A DNA stretch of 47,856 nt from Alphaproteobacteria bacterium (GTDB taxonomy: Bacteria; Pseudomonadota; Alphaproteobacteria; Rhizobiales; Xanthobacteraceae). Where the stretch lies: contig VBAH01000023.1 of the NCBI GenBank assembly GCA_005884685.1, positions 1 to 47,856 of the forward strand, written 5' to 3'. How positions within the stretch are numbered: the first letter of the stretch is position 1; each line of letters opens with the position of its first letter. Both the position numbers and the translations under genes were made by a program. The notes below the pieces were generated by a model, which did no database searches, was not told the origin of the DNA, and worked only from the letters and a program-made list of their open reading frames with translations. This document shows positions 17,601 to 26,600 of this stretch, piece after piece.

Positions 17601-20600
17601 GGTCGATGGTGCCGTTGCCGAACTGCAGCAACTCCACGCCATGCAGCGTGTCGTCGCCGTCGGCGCCACCCGTGACGGTCACGTCGATGCCGTCGGCGCC
17701 ACCCGCGGCGAACGGATCGAACGTGATGGTGTAGGTCGCGCTCGAGCCGCTGAAGATCGCCTTGTCGGTCGCGCTGCTGTCGGAGGTCGCCGTGCCGCCG
17801 TAGATCGTGTCGTTGCCGCCGCCGCCCTTGATCGTGTCGGCGCCGTCGCCGCCGATCAGGATGTCGTTGGCCGCCCCGCCGGTGAGCGTGTCGGCGCCGC
17901 CCGCGCCGTCGAACACCACACGCACGGGCGTCGCGCCGCTGATGCCGGACGCGTCGAAGCTGTTGTCGCCGCTGTCGCCGGTGACATGCACCGTCGAGGA
18001 AGCCACACCGGTGCCGCCGAGGTCGCCGGAGATGATGACGCTGTCGCCGCCGCCGTTGGTGACGACATTGATCTCTTCGACTTCGATCGTGCGCACCTCG
18101 AAGTTCGCATCCGTCGCCGCGACCGCGCTGATGCCGCTCTCGATGTTGATGCCGAGATAGCCGCCCGAGATCGGGTTGATGTTGAAGGTCTCGGTCGCGG
18201 CGGTGCCGTTGACGTTCTGCGTGTCGACGTCGCTGCCGGTCGCGCCGCCGTCGACGGTGTCGTGCCCGTCGCCGACGGTGTAGTTGAACGTATCGCTGTC
18301 GGCGCCGCCGGAGAGCTGGTCGTCGCCGCCCGCGCCCGTGATGGTGTCGTTCCCGGCCGCACCCACGATGGTATTGGCGCCAGCCGAGCCGGTCAGCGTG
18401 TCGCCGCCCGCACCGCCGGTGACGTTCTCGATCGCGCCGGTGATCGAGTTGAAGCCGGTCGCGCTATCGGTTGCCAGGTTGACGGTCACCGCCACGGTCG
18501 TGCCGGTGTAGTCGAGCGTGTCGGTACCGCCGTGGGTCGCGTCGAGCGTGACGGTCTCGATATTGGTCACGTTCGCCGTTCCGCCGCCGAGCCCGGTGAT
18601 GGTCGTGCCGTTGGTCACCACCTGGATCGTGTCGCTGCCTGCCGTATCGTGCAGTTCGAGCGTATCGCTGTTGGCGCCGCCGTCGATCGACGTGTCGTTG
18701 CCGTCGCCGGCCGTCCATACGAGCGTGTCGTTGCCGGCGCCGCCGAGCATCGTGTCGGCCCCGCCGCGGCCAGCGAGGATGTCGTTGCCGTCACCGCCGG
18801 CGAGCGTATCGCCGACCGACGCGCCGTAGATCTCGTCGTCCCGGCTGGTGCCGGTGACGTTGAACGCATCGGTGGAAGCGGCGAACGGCTGGAAGAACAC
18901 GCTGAACGGAATATCGGCGTCGACCGCGTTGCTGGAGAAGTCGAATGCGCCGCCCGGGTTGCTCGCCGCAGACGGTGCGAGAGCATCCACGAACCCTGCC
19001 GTCGCATAGACGTCGATCGCGTCGATGACCTGATGCAGGTCGTTGTTGGTGACCACCACGCCGGTCGAGCCGATCGCCGCAATGCCGCCGGAGCTGTCGC
19101 CGACGCCGGTGCCGGTGACGTGGTTGCCGTTGATCGCCACGTCGCGGTTGTTGAAGGTCAGGATCGCGTAGCCGATCGCCACCGCGGTATTGTTGTAGCC
19201 GATGCCGGTGACGGTGTTGTTCACGATCGAGCCGGTCGAGCCGGCAACCTGGATGCCGTTCTGCGCCGTCAGGCCGGTCAGGCCATGGCCGGTCACGGTA
19301 TTGTCGTGGATCGACGCGTCGGCAAACGAGACGACGATGCCGCCCTTCTGGAAGTCGGCGACCGTCGTGTTCTTGATCTCGATCGAGTTGAGGGCGGCAG
19401 CCTCGAGCGCGCTCGGCGTGGTCGGAGCCGCGCCCGACGGATTGCTGTTGGAGACGAAGATGCCGACGTTGCGCTGCACGCCGAAGCTTCCATCCGGCTC
19501 GCGCACGTGAACGACGGTCACGTCGTCGATCACGCCGTCGTCGCTGTTGAGGTAGGCGATGCCGACCATCGTCGGGTTGGAGGCGCCGACGACCAGGTTG
19601 CCCTTGGTGTCGCCGTCGACGGTGAGCTTGGTGATGGTGACGCCGTCGGCGTCGTCGACCGTGATCATGCCATCGACGTTGCGGCCATTGCTCGGCGCGA
19701 CGCCGTTGGACACGAGCGCCGCCGGAGCCTTGACGATCACGCCGGCTTCGCTCTCGCCGATGATCGTCAGGCCGTTCTTGCCTGCACCCGCGACCGTAAC
19801 CTGCTCGAGATAGGTGCCGTTCGCGACCATGACCGTGTCGCCGCTGTGCGCTGCGTTCACCGCGGACTGGATGGTGGTGAAGTCGTTGCCCGCCGGCTGG
19901 CCGACCAGCCACACCGAGTGATCGGCAAAGCGCAACTCGCCGACGCTGTCGACGGTGTCGGTGCCGTCGGGCGAGCCGCCGCGATTGTCCGTCACCGTCG
20001 CTGTCGTGCCGTTCCAGGTGATGGTGTAGTCGGACTGGTTGCCGCCGAACCGGGCGGCATCGCTGCCGCCGCCGCCGTGGATCGTGTCGGCCCCGCCCTT
20101 GCCGGTGAAGACGTTCGCGCCGGCGCTGCCGGTGAGCGTGTCGGCGTGCGCGGTGCCGATCGCATTCTCGATGCCGGAGAGCGTATCGGTATTGCCGAAC
20201 GTGTCGGTCGCGGTGTTGGCACCGAGGTCGACGGTGACGCCGTTCGCGCCGGTCTCCTTCGAGTAGTCGACGGTGTCGCCAACCGCGCTATTGGTGCCGC
20301 CGGTGAGCGTATCGGCGCCCTTGCCGCCGGTCAGCGTGTCGTCGCCCGCGCCGCCGTCGAGGCTGTTGTTGCGCGAGTTGCCGACGATCACGTTGTCGAG
20401 CGCGTTTCCTGCGACGTCGACATTGGCGCCGGAGCCGACCGCATAATCGGTGAGCGTGATGTTGTGCACGCCGCCCGCCGGAATGGCCGAGCCGTCGGCG
20501 TACTGCGTGGCGAGCGTGAGATCGAGGTCGGCCGAGTTCGCCGTCGCCATGACCTTCAGATTGTCGACCATGATCTGTGAGTCGACCGGCGCGCCCGCGC

Positions 20601-23600
20601 CGCTCTGCACGATGACGGTGTCGCCGGCGTGGATATAGTCGCGCTGGCCGCCGAACACGTTGTCCGGGCTCGTGTCGAGCGCGAGGTTGAGCGTGTCGAT
20701 CGAGTTGGTGACGGCGAAGCTGTGGTACGGGCCGGCGCCATCGTCGCGCGTCGCCAGCACGAGCGCGCCGGTCGTGGAGTCGACCACATAGGCGTAGCTG
20801 ACGTTGGCGTCGAAGTTGTTGGCGAGGATCACGGCGATCTGCGCCGCGCTCGGCAGGTTGGCGGCGCTGTTGTCGCTGCCGCGCAGCAGGAACGGCACCG
20901 TATTGTTGGCCACCGTGTTGCCGGTGATCGTCGGCGTCTGCGTCGGCTCGAGCAGCCAGCCGATGCCGTTCACCTGGCCGTTGATGACGACCGTGTCGTA
21001 GCGGCCGAGGCCGGTGTTGTAGTCGAACGTGTCGATGAAGGCGTTGTCGGTGATCTTCTGGCTCGCAGCGATGCCGAGCGAGGGATCGCCGACACCGTTC
21101 GCAACGATGATCCCCTCATTGAGGATGTTGCCGTCGATCGTGTAGGCCGTGATCTCGTCGCTCGCCGTGGTCCCGTTGTCGTTGATGTAGATCGCGGTCG
21201 CGAAGGTGTAGACCTCGGACGGACCCGCGACGGTCTTGTAGACATCGACAAAGCTGTTCTGGACCGTGACGTTGTTCGCCCAGAACTCCAGCACCTTGTT
21301 GTCGGTCTCGGCGCCCGCCTTGAGATGGACGCCGCTGAACGTCGTGTTGTCGCCGTTGACGTCGACCCAGTGATTGGCGCCGAAGTTGTTCTGGTGCGCC
21401 GACACGATGGTCGGGCCGGAGTTCTGCGCGGTGGCCACATCGGTGATCAGCGCGCCGGCCGCGGTGACGCCTTGCAGGGTGAGGCCGGGCTTGTCGATGT
21501 AGATCCCGGCCGGTCCCGACGCCGTGGTGTGCGATTCCGAATAGGTCAGCCCGCCCTTGATCAGGATGGTCTCGCCGCCCGAAGCGAAGTCGATCGCATC
21601 CTGCACGTGCTGGAAGCCGCCGACGTTCGCGCCGGACTGATCGACCAGCAGGACGGTCTTGTCGGAGAAGGTCAGCCGCTCGACGCCGATCAGCGTGTCG
21701 GTGGCGCCGCCGATCGTCACCGTCCAGTGGCCCGAGCCGTCGAACCCGAAGGTCGCGGCCGTGCTCAGCGTGGCGCCATATCCCGATGTGTCGACGCCGC
21801 CGCCGCCGGTGATCCGGTTCGCGCCGGCGGTGCCGGTCAGCGTGTCGCCAAAGGCGGTGCCGACGACATTCTGGACGTTCGTGATCGTGTCCGAACCGTC
21901 GCCGGTGTTCTGCGCGGCGCCGTTGCCGAGGTCGACCGTGACGCCATGGCCGACATCGCTGTAGTCGATGGTGTTGATGCCGCTGCCGCCGTCGAAGGTA
22001 TCGTTGCCGCCGGCGCCGCTCACATAGAAGTAATCGTCTCCGCCGTTGCCGGCGAAGTTGATCGCATGCGTGCTGGACAGGCTGCGGGCGTCGACCGTGT
22101 CGGCACCGTTGCCGCCGACCACCTTGATTGTAGAGCCGGACAGACTCGTATTGGTGAAATCGCCCGAGATGTTGACGGTGTCCCCGCCCGAGCCGAGGTT
22201 GAACTGCACATCCTCGATTTCGTCGGCCGTGACCGACCCGAGCGGAGTGGCCCCGGCTGTGGTCGCCATCGTGACCGAGATGTCGTCGGCGGAATCCGTG
22301 CCGTCGGTCGGATGCACGGTGTTCGCCGAGTCCGGCGTCATCGTGTAGGTGACCTTGGTGGCGCTCGGGTTGCCTGAGTTGCTGGTCGCCGGATCGCCCG
22401 CGTCGCCCGGATCGAGCGCGTTGCCGCTGCCGCCCGAGATGCCGACGTTGGAGATGATCAACGTATCCTTGCCGAGCGTCTCCGAGCCGCCGTCGACGAT
22501 GTCGTTGCCGGTGTTGACGTTGACGAAGATCGAGTCGTTGCCCTGCAGGGTATGGACGGTATCGTTGCCCTGGTTGGCGAGAATCGCATCCTTGCCGGCC
22601 GTGCCGGTGATGGTGTCGCCGCCGATGCCGCCGAGATAGCTGAACCAGTTGTCCGAGGTGTTGCTGGACAGGTTGATCGACACGCCCGCCGCTTCGAAGC
22701 GGTCGTTGATCTCGTTGTCGACGTCGGTGAAGGTCGAGTTGGTCAGCGACGTGACCGCGCCGCTCCATCCGGTTGCCGTGATTGCGGTGCCGCTGGTGAC
22801 GAAGTGATCGGCATTCAGCGTGACCAGTGCATCGTCGCCGGTGAGGTTCACCGCCGTGCGCGCGTACTCGATGGTGTTGCTGCTCGCATTCAGCGTCGAG
22901 CCGCCGCCCCACACGATCGCGCCGGCATTGCCCGCGACGGTGGTGCCGCCGCCCCATGAGGCGGAGTCCGCGCTGCCCGCGGCCAGGTTGCCGTTGAAGT
23001 ACTTGCCGTGGAAGTCGCCGGTGAACCGGTTGTCGAGGATCGACACCGTCCCGGTGGTCGCCGTGACGTTGATGGCGATGTCGCTGATCGGCTTATTGCC
23101 GCCCGGCCGCGTGTTGTAGAACACCGAGTGCTCGACGTCGGCGCCCGTCGCCAGCGTGAGCCGCGTATCGTTGGTGCCGCTGACCCACGGCGTATTGTTG
23201 AGGAATTCGACGCCGTCGATCGTGACGGGGCCGGCAGCGTTCACGGTCCAGTGGCCGGTCAGGACGGATTCCGCCCCGCGCGGGCCGGCACCGCTCACGT
23301 TGTAGTTCGCGCCGACGATCGAGATGGCCTTGCCGACGACGTGATCGCCGCCATACGTGCCCGCCGCGAGCACGATGGTGTCGCCATCGACCGCCTCGGC
23401 GTAGGCGGCGTCGTAGGTCGCGTAGCCGCCGTTGCCGACGAGCAGGAACTTGCCGGTGGCAAGGCCCGCCGGATCGGCGCCCTGCACGACCTCGATCTCG
23501 GAGAGGGTGTCGGTGCCTTCCGCGCCGCCGGTGGTGACGGTCCAGCCGCCCGAGCCATTGGGCGCGATCATGCCGGCCGTGACGACCTGGCTGTATGACG

Positions 23601-26600
23601 CTACGTCACCGTGCGTCTCGCCGGTTTCGCCGCCCGTGAGGGTATCCGCGCCGCCGCGCCCGGTCAGCGTATCGTCGCCGCCATTGCCGGAGAGCGTGTT
23701 GGCGCCCGCGGTGCCGGCGATGCCGTCGCCGCCGGCGCCGCCGATGGCGTTCTCGTAGTTGGCGACGGTGTCGCTGCCGACCGAAGTTCCGCTCGCGGTG
23801 CCGGCGCTGAGGTCGATCGTGACGGCGGCGCTTGCGGCCGCATAGTCGAGCGTGTCGCCGGACCCGCTGCCGCCATCGACCGTGTCGTTGGCGGCGACAT
23901 TCGCCGCCTTGAACGTGTCGTTGCCGCCGCCGAGGTTGCTGAACGTGATCGCGCTGGTGCTGGTGAGGCCGCTGGCATCGAGCGTATCGCCGCCGATGCC
24001 GCCGATGCCGACAATGCCGCCGGCCCCCGTCGCAATGCCGGCGCCGGCAATGTTGCCGGAGAGCGTGACCGTGTCGCCGCCGTTGCCGAGGATCAGCTGC
24101 AAGCTTTCCATTCCGGCGGCATCGACTTCCGCCGCCCCCGCGCCGTCGGTCTGAACGACGAGGTGCCCGCCGCTCTCGGTGATCGCAAAGCTCGCGGGCG
24201 TCGCGCTCGGCGCGCCGGCGCTGAAGTTGATGAGCCCGAGCGTGTCGGTACCGCCCTCCCCGTCAATCGTGTCGTGGCCATCGCCCACATTGTAGAGAAC
24301 CAGGTCGGCGCCGCCGCCCGCATTGATCGTGTCGTCGCCGGTCGAGCCGATGAAGGCTTCGGCCGCGCTCGTGCCGGTGATGACATCGCCGGTCAGCACG
24401 CCGTTGACCACGATCGGCTTGCTGCCGAGCGCGACGAAAGACGGACTCGTGCCGTAGCTGCCGCCGCCGACCGCGACGCCGCTCAGATCGAGTGTGCTCG
24501 TGCCGTCGTTGACGTAACCGCCGCCCTGCGGGCCGCCGTCGATGAACAGCGCGGCCCAGGTGGTCTGGCTGCCCGCGCCGCCCAGGGTGAGGCCGTCAGC
24601 GAAGCTCAGCCCGCTGAGATTGTCGTAGCCCTGCACATAGACGAGCGTCTTCTCGTAGGTGCCGCTGACCGCGGCGTCCTGGAAACTGACGCTGCCGATC
24701 GCATGATCGACCGAATGGTCGGCGCCGTCGAAGCCGGCGAACTGGATCCCGTTGTCGGCCGAGCCGGCGGTAATTCCCGTTGTGCCGACGACGCTGAGGT
24801 TCATCAGCGCGGCAGCCCCGGTGAATGCGAAGAACAGGATGTCGCCCGACCCGCCGCTGGTCGACGAATAGCCCGAGCCGGTGAAGGTCGAGGTCTGCGT
24901 CCCGGCGAGGTTCGGGTTGTCGCCGTCGATCGTGACGGTCAGGCCGGCGCCGCCGCCGATGATGGCCACGCCGTTCGATCCGAAGCCGGAGACCGCGGTG
25001 TTGACGAGCGCGATCGCACCGTCGCTTGGGCCCTCGTAGGCGCCATTAAAGAATACGCCGACGGTGTCGCCGGTGGTGCCGTTGCCGGTGATGTTGAGGC
25101 CTTCGAGGCGAACGGTGTCGCCTGCGCCGAGCACAGCGCCCGGCTCGATCTGGAACGCACTGTGGCTGCTGGCATTGACGGTCGCGGTACCGCCGACGGC
25201 CTTGACGGTCACGGCCTCGGTGATGTCCAGGGGCCAAGCGGTAGCGGTGAACGGGCTCGCCGAGGATTGCAGCTCGATGACATTCGCGCCTGCATGCGTG
25301 TTGGCGTAGTTGACCGCCAGATCAAGCTGATTGGCCGCGAAGCTGGCGAGCAGAACGGTGTTGGTCGCATCGAACACCTGGATCGGCGCATCGAGCAGCA
25401 GGTCGGACGCGTCGCCATTGAAGTGCAGCGTCTCGACGTCGTGCACCGTGTCGGTGCCGTCGCGGCCCGGGACGGAGTCCGCCACCGTGTAGACGCCGGG
25501 GCCGGTGCGCGTGACCGTGTAGTCCGCCTGGTTGCCGGTGAACACCGCGGTGTCGTGGCCGGCATCGCCGAGCTCGGTCCCGCCGTAAATCGTGTCGTTG
25601 CCGCCACGGCCTTCCATGGTGTCGTCACCCGCCGCGCCGCGGATGATGTCGGCGCGGTTCGCGCCGGTAAAGCTGTCGAGCTGACCGGCGCCGTTGAGAT
25701 CGGTCACATCGGCCGCCATGTCGATGATCGTGGTCTGCGTCACGGACGCGTTCGGATTCCCGTTCGCATTGAGGTCGGTCACCGTGACCGAGATCGAGCG
25801 GTCCTCCGCGTTGAACGCGAAAGTCGTATCGGGGTCGCTGTGTGTGATCTGGGAGATCAGCGACTGCGCGACCGCCGGCGTGAAGAATGTGGTCGCCGTG
25901 ACCGTCAGCGTGTCGGTGCCGCTGCCCGTGATGGTGGCGATGCCGAGCGACTCGAGCGCGCTTTCCACGCCCGCCGGGATCGTGAGCGCCTCGCCGGCAT
26001 CGGTCCCGCCGCTCGCCGCGGTGAGATGCAGCGTGATGGACTTGATCTGCCCCTCGGCATTGGCAGCGCCGTCGGTAACCGCCGGGTCGCTGGCGATGGC
26101 CGTGGAACCGCCCGAGGTTTCCAGCGTCGCGAAATCGTTGCCGGCCGCGTGGGTATTGAGGTCGAGCGTCGGCGCGTCGTTGATACCGTTGACGGTGACC
26201 TGACCACCCGCCGTCGACTGCGCGTGCGCGGCATCCTCCATCGTGTAGGAGAATGCGATGCTGGCCGTGTCGCCGTCGCGCAGGGATTCGTAGGCGCCGT
26301 TCTGCGTGAGGGTCACCGCGCCCGCGGCGCTGACATTGAGCGTTGCGCCGTTGCCGAGCGCGATGGCGTTGCCGGCGGTGTGTGTCGTGCCGTTGACCGT
26401 GAAGTTGACCACCGATTTGGAGTCGCCGACATCGATGTCGGTGTCGTTGGTCAGCACATTGAGGCCGGTCGCCGCCAAGCCGTCCTCGTTGACGGCGACG
26501 GAATCGATTGCCGCTACCGGCGCATCATTCACCGGCGTGACATGGATGGTGACGGTCTGTGCCGGGGAATCGACGGTGCCGTCGTTCGCCTTGAACTGGA

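Noticed and set aside
15514-20580. A 1688-codon open frame on the plus strand opposite the giant adhesin
   Set aside because: Low-complexity Arg/Ala/Asp/Val translation that mirrors the antisense of GGxGxD and beta-helix codons, with no recognisable domain and no ribosome site. The minus-strand frame is clearly the real gene.
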